Origin: Gnetum montanum
Taxonomy: Eukaryota > Streptophyta > Gnetopsida > Gnetales > Gnetaceae
Assembly (NCBI GenBank): GCA_015680685.1
Contig: MNCI01011471.1
Location: 20,764-70,596 of the forward strand
Reading direction: 5' to 3'
DNA: 49,833 bases
The notes beneath the pieces are model-generated. The model saw nothing but the letters and a program-made list of their open reading frames with translations. It was not told the origin of the DNA and made no database searches. Numbering within the stretch: the first letter of the stretch is position 1; each line of letters opens with the position of its first letter. Positions 20,541 to 29,899 of this stretch are shown here, in pieces. The position numbers were made by a program, and so were the translations under genes.

Positions 20541-23500
20541 TTTTCACGATTTTCTCACTAATGGACTTAATACTCTAAAAAAGGAAATTCGATCACATTG
20601 GAAGGATGAGAAGTATACTTTTAGGTACCATTGGGGAGTGCTGGAGCAAAAGATTTGGGATGTCTGGGTGAGATAGCAGTGAGGAGAAGCTGTTGTGCAG
20701 GACGAGCAAGACATTCTTCGCACTCTCCACCAATTGGATCATGAAGAAACAGAGTATTGGAGGTAGCAATTGATAATCCAATGGTAGAGAGATGATGATA
20801 GACCTACCAATTTTTTCTTTGTCGCGACTTAGGCCAATCGGCAAGCAAAAAGGGTGCCCACTCTAACCAGGTGTGGACAGGTCCGTGAACAAATGGCCAA
20901 GATCATGTAGGAATTCCACAATTTTTGGGCTAATGTGTGGCGCCAAAAGGAAAGGGCCACATTGTTAGTGCTAGTGGAGAGGATCCTTACATACATGGAC
21001 AATTCGTTGCTCCTTCAGCCTTTCTCAAGTCAAGCATTAGAGTGGGCCATGGTGGCCCTCAAACCTAGGCATGCCCTTGGGTTGGATGGGTGGCCCATTG
21101 AATTCTTCAAGGAGTACGCGAATGTGTTGGGGGCTAGCAATTTGGATGCTTTTAACAGCATGGTCTACTAGAGACAAATCCGTCAGGAGATAAACTACTC
21201 ATGTGTTGTGCTTCTCCCTAAGGTGGCATGTCCTACCGAGCCATCACATTTTTGGCCAATTGGAGTTTGCAATACTTTCATACACCTTTTCACCAAGATG
21301 GTTGTTAGAAGGTTGACACCTTTGATGCCAAAGTTGGTTAGGAATAATTAGGCAGGTTTCGTCAAGGATTGCCTCCTTTAGGATCAGGTTATCATGCTTC
21401 ACGAAATCTTTCATTTGTTTAGTCTAACTCATTTCTCAAGTTTGTGTTTTAAACTAGACATCACTAAGGCCTATGCATTGGTTTTGTGTGAGGTGCTGGC
21501 TGAAGTAATGAGGAGGAGAGGTTTTAGCCAAGATTTTATCAATTTATGTCTCCACATTTAGTCCTCTACCACATACTCCATTGACTTGGAAGGGGTTCTT
21601 TGGGGGTTTTGCTTGCTTGGGAGAGGGCTACGACAAGGTGACCCTTTGTCACCATACTTGTTTATTCTTTTGATGGACACCTTGTAGGATAATTTTAAAA
21701 AGGAAGACATTCGTGGAGTGAATGTTCATGGGGTGGAATGCTTGGCTAGGCATTACATAGAGGATACGATTATCCTTACACGGGCTTCGGTGTTGCAAGC
21801 TAAGGCACTTGACAAGGCTTTAATTCGGTTAGCTGAGGAGGTGGGTCTCGAGGTTAATAGGGCCAAATCTACAGTTTACATGACTAACACTGACGAAAGA
21901 GTTAAGGCTAGGATTGTGTAGATCCTAGGGGTTTTGCTTGGGTAGAACTAGGATACGTATCTTGGTTTCCTGATGTTTGGATGGAACCATAGAGAGACCT
22001 GGATTAATTTGCTAAAGTGGCGGTAGATGTGGATTGGACAATGGACTAATTGCTTCTTGTCTTGCAAGGGCAAGAATTTACTTGCTTTTGTGGTGTTTTC
22101 ACCCATTGCCCGATTTACTATGTCCATGGCTTCCTCCCTCCGTTCCCTTGATGTTGGGAATAAAGTGGATCAATTAATACGAAGGTTTGTTTGGTCGGGT
22201 GGGAAAGGTGTACAACAAATGCATTTACTTCCGTGGGATAAGGTTGCTCAACCTAGAAATGTGGGAGTAGCAGAAATTTTCAAATTTGCGGATCTTGTTT
22301 TGATGGGGCAACAAAAGCTTTTGCACCGGTTGACCTATGGTTGTTTGGATGTTCCACCATGGGTATAGCTCATGCACAATAAGTACCACCAATGGATGGC
22401 CACACATTGGGACTCGGGACTGTGGCATGCCCTTTGTCGCCACGCTCTATGGATGAGTCAGCTTGTGCTACAACATGCATTACCACATGAGCTCATTAAG
22501 TTTCTATATCTGATGGTTTTGGGGTGGTTTGCAGTATGGTAGGGGCAGCTACCAGAAAAGCTAAAGGCTTTTCTTTGGCTTGTTAACCATGGGATGCTGC
22601 CGATGCGTGTTGCCCTTCGATGAAGAGGATTACACATTGAAGATAGGTGTCCAACATGCAATAGGTTGGTGGAAACGTGGGAGCACTTTGCTTTTGCTTG
22701 CCGCTTTAGTTGGGCTATGTGGTGGGCAGCTCACTTACCTCTCCTCATCCTTTTAATGGGAGACTCTTAGGCCACGACCATTCTTTGGTGCTTGTGGCAT
22801 GCATGAAATAATTTCATTTTCCAACAGGTGCCTCTTCCTCAGCTAGCCAACATTGCTACGGAAGGTTGCAAATTGTGGAAAGAAGCTTCAACAATGATGG
22901 GAGCCACACTGATGTTCGAACCCTTGTGGGAATGGTACTAGAACAATCCCATGTTGTGGGACCTAGTGTGTTTAGTGGGGTGGGAAGGCATGTTTCCCAA
23001 GCTTGTGGGGGACAAATTTTTCGCCAACTGACAGAGTACCTCTACCATGTTCCATGGGGTCAAGATTGATCTTATTGAAGATGCCCTAGCTAGGGTGTTG
23101 GGCGTGTTTGCCACCGGTGACAAGATTCTGCTTGGCACACAAGGGTTGTAGAAAGCACAAAGCTTCTTTTCAGGCCATATCCCAAGAATGACTAGTGGTC
23201 AGGTGCCATGATCCGCTCTTCTTGAATTTTGGCAGCTAGCGGCCAACCTGGATGAGAGATTCTTTGTTCAATCAGGGAACGGATCTAGGCTTTAGGGAAC
23301 ACATTTCATGTTTTTGTAGTGCCTTCAGATGGGCTGCTAAGTGAATGTTCTTGAGTTGTTTCTAGCTTTCCTAAGACGTTGTCGGATAGGCAGGCATTTA
23401 GGTTTAATTCTCGCTTTGTGGTGAGCGGTGAGGGAAGCTCCATGGATGGGTCTTTCAGGGTCCCTGGGTCAAGCTGTCTACTATAGATGGAGGAAGCCAG

Positions 23501-24255
23501 TGGGTAGTCTAATGGGTTCCTTGAGGGGAATGGTTGTTCTGGCCCTCATGGCTATGGGGAGATCGACTATTGAGATTGGTATTGCTACAGGTGAGGGATG
23601 GGGTGAGGTTGAGGCTAGTCATTCGGGATTGTAGATGCAATTGACGTCTGTGTGGGAGGAGGTGGTCTTGGCCACTTGGTTTGAGGAAAGTTGGGTTTGG
23701 CAAGCTAAATGGGAGGTGCAGGAAGAGATGTTTCAACGCCAAATGCATGAGTTGCAGATGTGCCACAATGCTGAAATAGAAGAATTGCAATGGCAACAAC
23801 TTGCGATGGAGGCTAGGGCTTAGGCCATGTTGCAAGAGAAAATTTGAGCTAAAATGGAGAATGAGGTGTGTTGTCAAAAAGTGTGGGAACAAGTGGCTGA
23901 GGAGCAATGGGCTCGTGAGGCTCAAGAAGACATTGAGCGGCAAGAAAAAATGTTACGGGCTCATAAGCTGAAGGCCACGACCTGGATGCAGGTGGGGAAA
24001 TGTCCACACATGGGTGTGCATCAATTGAGAGTGCTATGGTAGGAGCTGCATCGTCATATTCGGCTTATCTCTTCTCTGCCCCACTTGGATGGGGTGGGGT
24101 CGGCTGTTGAACAAGCTAGAAACACAGAGGCCTTTAAAAACTTCCAAGGAGCCGCAGCATTTGTTTCTACAAAGGAGTTCCGTGTGCAACTAAATATGCT
24201 GCATTCCAATCTTATTCTGCATTGCCATTGTGATAGGTTGCCCTGGCACCTGTAG
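20520..24255 (+). pseudogene. LINE ORF2: RT, zinc end and in-frame C-terminal extension
   Basis: From about 20520 to the TAG at 24253 all domains are in one frame. The linker ends WGVLEQKIWDVWV and FFFVAT. RT motifs are GLDGWPIEFFKEYANVLG (21082), FKLDITKAYAL, LRQGDPLSPYLFIL (21628) and a ruined active site HYIEDT (21751) where YADD is expected. The zinc end has CPTC at 22648 and EHFAFAC at 22681. Then follow ATTILWCLWH, the mobile-domain-like part (22890-23400; MMGATLMFEP, MLWDLVCLVGWEGMFPKL, GVKIDLIEDALARVLGV, FWQLAANLDERFFVQSGN), a coiled coil (23640-23970) and the terminal module (23980-24240). From 20935 on there are 26 internal stops (19 TAG, 6 TGA, 1 TAA) and no frameshift. Confidence 0.85.
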
Positions 24256-24681
24256 GGGTGGGGGGGAGGTGGGTGATCTTGGTTGTTGTTAAGGGTGCCT
24301 TGGTTGCATTTCAGGGATTTGGTTTTTGGGTCCAATTTGATCGCCTTGTTTTCTGTTTCCATTTTAGGTTATTTCTTTTCTTTAAGTCCTTTAATCTTTG
24401 AGCTTTTGTTGTATTGCATGTCAGCAAGTTTTGTTATCGTTTTTTGTAGAAGTTTTCTAGGGCTGCTTGTGGCCATTTTGAAGTTTTAAGGGGCTTTTTG
24501 AGGCCGTTTTTGATTTCAGCGTTTTATGCCTTGTGGTAGGGTGCTAATAGTATGCCATTTTGGCTGTGGGCCTTCCTAGTCTGCTTTTTGTCCTCTGTAA
24601 ATATCTCTTTTTTCTCAATAATACATTCCTGAAACTTTTTCCAAAAAAAAAAAAAGAAAAAAGAAAAAAAGAAAAAGAAAA
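24256..24681 (+). other. LINE 3' UTR and A-tail
   Basis: T- and G-rich untranslated sequence (TTTTGTTATCGTTTTTTGTA, GGGGCTTTTTGAGGCCG) ends with the family motif TAATACATTCCTGAAACTTT then TTCC. The A-tail at 24642-24681 is interrupted by single G bases, as in the copies at 6.8 and 38.3 kb. Confidence 0.7.
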
Positions 24682-25490
24682 AATTCTTGACTTGCAACTT
24701 TCAATATTTTGAAATTCTAATTCTACCGAGTCTCAGGTTCAATTCCTTTTAATCTCACATAGCAGAAAACTGATAAGCATAAAATATTAAAAAAATATTC
24801 ACCTCTGTTTCTCCTTTCTTCAGCAACATGTCACTTATAAATGTATCAACAATAAATATGTATTGCTTTATTTCCAGCAATATTTCTTCTTAGACATCAA
24901 GTCATAAAGTGCAATAGAAGAGATTTTAAAATTAGAATATGGAAAAGTGCAAGTCCAAGATATAAAACCAAGTGAAACACCTTCTCTTTCAAGCCATTAG
25001 CAATGCAAGAGTTTCCATTAGCCATAGAGGGGGTACTTATATTTTATTAACCAATGAAACTCTAAAGAATAGTGCATCAACAACACACACAACATTTCAC
25101 ATATTCATTATTTAAAATAATACAACTATGATATACATAATATTCCTGATATATAGGTTAGGTTCCTTCCATGTGATTCATTAATCAAGTTCCTCAGTAA
25201 CATGTGCATAAGTATATATATTTAAAAGAATCATTCATATAAAACAAAACATACCTCTTTTAGTCCTTCAAACATAATATAAAGAATCTTTGTTTCTTCT
25301 TTTCTTTCCAAATTTGATTGCTGAATAAGTAGAATTTGTACAGTAGCTTTTGAGATAAGATATCGAAAACTTATATGAATAGACAACAAAGCAAGTACAT
25401 AAGATACCCACACTCATAGACACATATAGTTCACATTGAAACATTCTAATTAGTTTAAGAAGTTATTTCAATGCACATAAGTCATGTAAA
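24682..25490. repeat. 1.2-kb tandem unit, copy 2, right part
   Basis: Resumes with AATTCTTGACTTGCAACTTT and follows copy 1 landmark by landmark: GTCTCAGGTTCAATTCC, CTTTCTTCAGCAACATGTCA, ATACAACTATGATATACATA, TTTCCAAATTTGATTGCTGA. A stretch of about 60 bases present in copy 1 (around 18300-18370, after the CAAAAGTTTC landmark) is missing here. The unit ends in an A/G-rich run at 25490-25515. Confidence 0.8.
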
Positions 25491-25515
25491 AAAAAAGAAA
25501 AGAAAAAAAGAAACA

Positions 25516-25857
25516 TAGTAACAACCTCATCAATAATACAACATTTCAGCTTCATTTTTTACTCAACATTCCTTTTGTTCATTCAATTAATAGCTGCTAA
25601 ATCAATTGGTAGTATGTACTTTGTATTTTGCATTTAGTAATACACACAACACACATTAGCACAGCTTAGATCAATCACAAAGAAGAATAACTAGTCATTC
25701 AACTAATCATTAATACAAACATATTAGCAACACTTTAAATCTATCATAGTCATAAGGTTATAGATATTTCTACGAATCAACACAATCTATACACATCATC
25801 ATAACAAAGCAAGCTCACAAACATTGCTACAAACTTTAAGATGAAAATCCAAGAAAG
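25516..25857. other. AT-rich sequence, nothing recognised
   Basis: Between the tandem unit and the integrase tail. No upstream part of an integrase is visible in it. Confidence 0.5.
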
Positions 25858-26157
25858 TTGGGTTGTTACAAGATAAATGTATACTTATTCAACCTTAAAT
25901 CAAGAAAGATTGGTCCATTTAAAATCAAGGCCAAATTCGATAACAATGCCTATGAGATTACTTTTTCTAATAATTTTGCAATTTTTTTATGTTTTAGATT
26001 TGGCTCCATTCTATGGCAAAGTTTTGGCATAGATTTGGATGATTGTCATGAAGTCCTCAAAGATGCTATTGCAAAACTAAATCCAAATGCATCAAAGAAT
26101 CCAATTGTGCTAGAAGTAAAGGAGACTAGAAGTACAAAAAGCAAGAAGAGACATTAG
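25858..26157 (+). pseudogene. Chromovirus-type (Ty3/gypsy) integrase tail with start of a chromodomain
   Basis: The frame includes LKSRKIGPFKIKAKFDNNAY then EITFSN, which fits the GPY/F module near the C-terminus of chromovirus integrases (GP[YF]K(I/V) ... NAYE). It is followed about 50 residues later by NPIVLEVKETRSTKSKKRH, resembling the first strand of a chromodomain. These modules steer new copies toward marked chromatin. The catalytic core is absent upstream, and the frame stops at 26157 before the aromatic WK part of the chromodomain, so this is a short fragment. The assignment rests on motif resemblance. Confidence 0.6.
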
Positions 26158-26478
26158 TCTTTGATGCATTGAAGTGATGAAAGGTTTGAAAATGTCATTT
26201 TAGTACAAGAGTTTGATTTGGGTTTGTGGGGGTTTGATACTATCCCAAGTGTAACATCCAAAATGCCATAGTGCATTATTTTGAAGGGTGAGGGAGATGA
26301 TGAAGACATCACCTCAATGTTGATGTATTTTATCCTCATGTGTGTGTGTGTGTTTGTGTGTGAAGTGCCTTATGAGTGTTTCAAGTTGGTGTTGGAGTCA
26401 AGGGAGGTTAGAGGATTGAATATTGGATGCTACTTGAATGTTAGAGGGGATTGCAATTGGACGTCTTGAGCTTGTGGG
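26158..26478. other. Non-coding sequence with a TG microsatellite
   Basis: Contains a TG repeat at 26339-26362. It may be the 3' untranslated end or LTR of the chromovirus fragment, but no LTR ends were found. Confidence 0.4.
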
Positions 26479-26700
26479 ATGTCTTGGTAGAGGTTGTTTC
26501 CTTTATTGGCATGTCTTGGTAGAGGTTGTTTTCTTTATTGGTAAGACATTTGGGACCTTGGAGATGTCTTAGTAGCGAGGCCATACATCACAAGTGAGAC
26601 ATGTTGCACCTGTGAGATGTCTTGCTTGAAAATTGAGGCACTTTTGGTGAGATGTCATGCTTGAAAATTGAGGCACTTTTGGTTAGATGTCTTGTTGGAA
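26479..26700. repeat. Two short tandem arrays (32-bp and 35-bp units)
   Basis: A 32-bp unit (ATGTCTTGGTAGAGGTTGTT ...) is repeated twice from 26479 to 26541. A 35-bp unit (GAGATGTCTTGCTTGAAAAT ...) starts at 26614 and 26649, with a partial third at 26684. Both share the core GATGTCTTG and probably arose from one another. Confidence 0.8.
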
Positions 26701-27054
26701 TCATTCCACACTTCTGGTGGGTCATCACACTTTGTGTGGGATGTGTTGGGATCTTAAATCTAGGCACCAAGTGAAGCCAAACAATCACCAAGAAGCAATA
26801 AAAGGAGAATGAGGGTGCAACTTTGAAGGCATAAGAGAGATTATAAGAAGAATTGAGTGGGGAACCATCTTTGTGAAGTTGCATTGAGTCCTTGTGAGGG
26901 AGTGAGCAAGAGCAGTGAGTGAATTTGGTATCTATACCTTTTTTTTAGAAGAATTCAGGTAGTTATATTAACATCACATCTATAAGGTAATATGTATAAC
27001 AAAATTGGGGGAGAGACACCCCCCACCTGGCCCATTTGGCATGTGGGAGGAAGA

Positions 27055-27057
<3 letters not shown>

Positions 27058-27086
<29 letters not shown>

Positions 27087-27088
27087 GN
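27058..27088. other. 30-base G run ending in N
   Basis: An uninterrupted G run at 27058-27087 is followed by a single N. It sits in the G-rich 3' UTR of the LINE. The 3.2-3.6 kb LINE also has long C/G runs here, so a real G-rich tract is possible, but length and N suggest unreliable sequence. Confidence 0.8.
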
Positions 27089-27329
27089 GTGTGGAGAGGG
27101 GAGAGAAAACCCCCAAGGAATAGGACAACAAAGAACAAGCCTAGAGGGGCCAAGCCAAAGACCTGGAAGCTAGCAAAAACCCAACAATGGTCCACCCCAA
27201 GGGACCAAAACAACAGGGAAGCACACTAGATCCCAATACATAAAGCTAACGTAAAGGCAAACTAGATGCACCCAAAGAACTTGCAATGCACACCAACAAC
27301 CATAGATAGACACAACACCAAAACCGAAA

Positions 27330-29830
27330 GGGGTTAGAGGCCCCTTTACACATGCATCCTACAGCTATCTTGGTAGCTTGGTACACGGGCATATAACCTA
27401 TTCTTGAGAGTGAATTAGATCTATGACAAGCCGGTGTCACTTGATAGCCACAAACACCGCTGCTTGTTGAAATTCCTTGTATTTTTCCTACTTCAGCACA
27501 TGATTGATCTCATCCCCAAACTTGTCTAGGTGAAGCTTGGCCGAAGTCCTCTTGATGTACTTGTGAAGAGCAAGCCATGACGTATTGCAATTCACGTGCA
27601 TAATAACATAGGAACACTTGTCTTCTTAAAGCCAACGACATGGTTTGGCCTCATGGGTTTTGTCTTGTCATTGTTGCAGGTGCTCTTCCTCAAGTCTTTC
27701 TCTTTTTGTTCCAGTTCTGCAACCTTGTGCTCCCTACGTTCTTGTTCCTCATGCTACAACTCTTGCCTGATTTGCTTGTGTAGATCATCTTCGAACACAT
27801 TCCTGATGGCCACCTCCTACACGCCCCTTTGTCATTGCTCTTTGGCCATTTCTTTACATTGTAGCTTCTCTTGCTCCGCTAGATGTCAGTATTCTTGTTC
27901 ACATGCCTACCATTTAGCCTCCTACAGGGCCCACTTCTCCGCACGAGCCTTGGTGGCAACATCTTTGGTGGCCTTGGCTAGGTTTCCATCACATTTATCG
28001 TGGAGCACTTGTCGAATATGATCGGCATGGGGCAAGGCAGAGTCAAGAGGAGGAGGCTCAACAACTGCCGCTATCCTTGGCTCAACACCCTTAATGCCAC
28101 CCCCAAGGTTTGTAGCATTGGGGGAGGTCAGAGGAGGGGCCACATCCACAATCGGCCACCAATGCCCATAGACTATTGTGCACGACATGGGTCAGGCCGA
28201 CTGTAGCTTCAATGGCCATGCTACATTCCGAAGTGCTAAGATTAGGCTGGAATGTTGACCCCTTCATTGACGTTGTAGCAAAGCTAGGAAAAACTTTGGA
28301 AGGTTTACACTGTGACCTAACCGCATGCATTTCAAAAATGTGAAGTGCACTCCCTACAACTTCCAAACATTGCTTGACTAGATGAAAAAGTGATCAACTA
28401 GTGGCGGCGGCAGGGCTGACTTGGGGACTTGACCACTTCTTGTTTTGTGAGTAGGCCCTTGAAAGAAACCCTCAGCATCATGTAAACCTCTCCCCATGGG
28501 GAGAATCGCTTCCCCATCTACTGAAATACCAAGGTACTAAGAGAAAGCCTCTTTAGTGAGGGAAATCTGCACTCCCTAAAAAGTGGTAGAGTCATCCCTC
28601 CAGTTTCAGTAGAACGAGCCATCAGCAAGCTTAGGGTCCCCCTCCAGCAACGATAGAAGGTTGGCCCACCCAACACATGTAACTAGACCCCATAGAACCT
28701 GGTTCTCCTAGTACCCCACACCCATAGGCATGTATGTAGGGGTAATACTCATTGTGCAAGTAGCCTTATGCCACAACCACAATCCAAGTGCCACAACTTG
28801 TGCAGGAGGGGGAAGTGGCTCAAACTGAAAGATTAGGATGCTATGGGCCCTTCATAGACACCAAAGAACCATCGTAGCCTTGTAGTCACTATTAAGCGTG
28901 ATCAACGTTTGAAGCATAGTAGCCTGCGAAATAGCACCCACAAACTAGCATTGATAAAGAAAGTGATGTATAGTCAGGAATTGACGCACAAAGGGAACAA
29001 GTGTCTGTGATATTCAAGCCTTGTTCCCAGAGCAAAGAGTGCACCGGCAGTGTAGCTTGAAACACAAGCCAAAGAAACACTTTTATTTCTTTCGGAAGCC
29101 TACCCACCCAAATCACCTTCCATCCTCTAATAGTGGGGTATTTATTTTTGATAATGTCACACGACTATGATCCTAGCAGTTTCCCTTGGGACACCACAAG
29201 CACATGTTTACAAAGAGCTTGCCAAATGTGCAAGTCCTGAGTCTCCATAGTCCACTGTTGGTATTTGCTTCTCATGATGTGAATCCATTGGGCTGAGTTG
29301 TCATTAGATTGCATCAACTAGATGGTGAGGAGCTGGTAACCCATGGTGATGGTAGCTTGGAATTTTAGGACCTTGAGACCCCCGGCCACCTTGGGCCTGG
29401 CCACTATCTCCCAACAAACAAGATGCATGAGTTCCCCCACTTTACCCCTGACCAAATAAAATTCCTTACTAACTGATCCACTCTATGTATGGTGTCCTTT
29501 GGGGGTGAGGCAACTAATGCAGTAAATCTGGTGATGACAGAAAGGATGGAGGTTGCAATAACTAGTTTCCCCTATCTCCCAACAAACAAGATGCATGAGT
29601 TCCCCCACTTTACCCCTGACCAAATAAAATTCCTTACTAACTGATCCACTCTATGTATGGTGTCCTTTGGGGGTGAGGCAACTAATGCAGTAAATCTGGT
29701 GATGGCAGAAAGGATGGAGGTTGCAATAACTAGTTTCCCCTTTAGTTAAAAAGCACGTTGTCCAGTGCCCAATGCGTTGCTTAAAGCTTGGACTGTATGT
29801 TTTTAGTTCATTGTGTATTCTGATTGTTGT
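27330..29830 (-). pseudogene. LINE ORF2: RT thumb, zinc end and C-terminal extension
   Basis: Reading right to left: QRIGHWTTCFL and VDQLVRNFIWSG of the RT thumb, then the zinc end (LPKEIKVFLWLVFQATLPVH, TDTCSLCASIP; 29116-28950) with its last His/Cys part degraded. The extension has CTMSITPTY, LVTCVGWANLLSLLEGD, LADGSFYWNWRDD, VPKSALPP, GVHFTFLKCMRLGHSVNLPK and FFLALLQRQ (28790-28240). After an acidic or proline-rich linker and coiled coil (28180-27690), the terminal module is weakly preserved (KLHLDKFGDEINHVLK, AAVFVAIK, LVIDLIHSQE) at 27560-27380. Stops are mostly TAG, and the frame shifts several times. A 168-bp tandem duplication lies in the thumb region. Confidence 0.75.
29404..29739. 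repeat. 168-bp tandem duplication inside a LINE
   Basis: 29404-29571 is repeated as 29572-29739; I see one mismatch (GATGACAG against GATGGCAG). The unit starts CTATCTCCCAACAAACAAGA. The length is a multiple of three. Near-identity implies a recent duplication or an assembly artefact. Confidence 0.9.
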
Positions 29831-29899
29831 TGCTTCACAAGAAAGAATAAAGAGCAGTTTTCGTTTCTTCTTCATTGAGACTCTTGGTGCGGTTTGATA

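Larger units (their letters stand above)
19191..24681 (+). mobile_element. LINE of the main family, 5'-truncated in the endonuclease, interrupted by a solo LTR
   Basis: The element is bounded by target-site duplications and ends with TAATACATTCCTGAAACTTT then TTCCAAAAA and a G-interrupted A-tail to 24681. Without the 587-bp LTR it is about 4.9 kb. It holds part of the endonuclease, the whole RT, the zinc end, the C-terminal extension, and a 3' UTR of about 380 bases. It is the best guide to the architecture of this family. It sits inside the second copy of a 1.2-kb tandem repeat, giving a three-level nest. Confidence 0.85.
26939..29830 (-). mobile_element. LINE of the main family, 5'-truncated in the RT
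   Basis: On the reverse strand the element ends GTTAATATAACTACCTGAAT then TCTTCTAAAAAAAA (T-run at 26939-26946 on +). This is the same 3' terminal pattern as the other family members. Coding sequence of the RT thumb, zinc end and full C-terminal extension lies inside. The 5' boundary lies at about 29.8-29.9 kb, where similarity to the 19-24 kb copy fades. A weak pair TTTGGTATCTAT (before the T-run) and TTTGATATCTTT (about 29897) could be target duplications but is not convincing. Confidence 0.65.

Noticed and set aside
23509-23943. 144-codon reverse-strand open frame rich in Leu/His/Pro
   Set aside because: Complement of the forward LINE coiled coil at 23.6-23.95 kb.
20935-24255. Possible reassigned UAG (read as Gln)
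   Set aside because: Several TAG codons replace Gln, which invites this idea. However, TGA and TAA stops are also present, the RT active site and other motifs are destroyed, and the terminal stop is itself TAG. Decay by C-to-T explains it without recoding.
27596-28021. 141-codon forward open frame rich in Cys/Ser/Leu
   Set aside because: It is the complement of the LINE coiled coil (Glu/Lys/Gln codons) at 27690-28180 on the reverse strand; composition follows from that.
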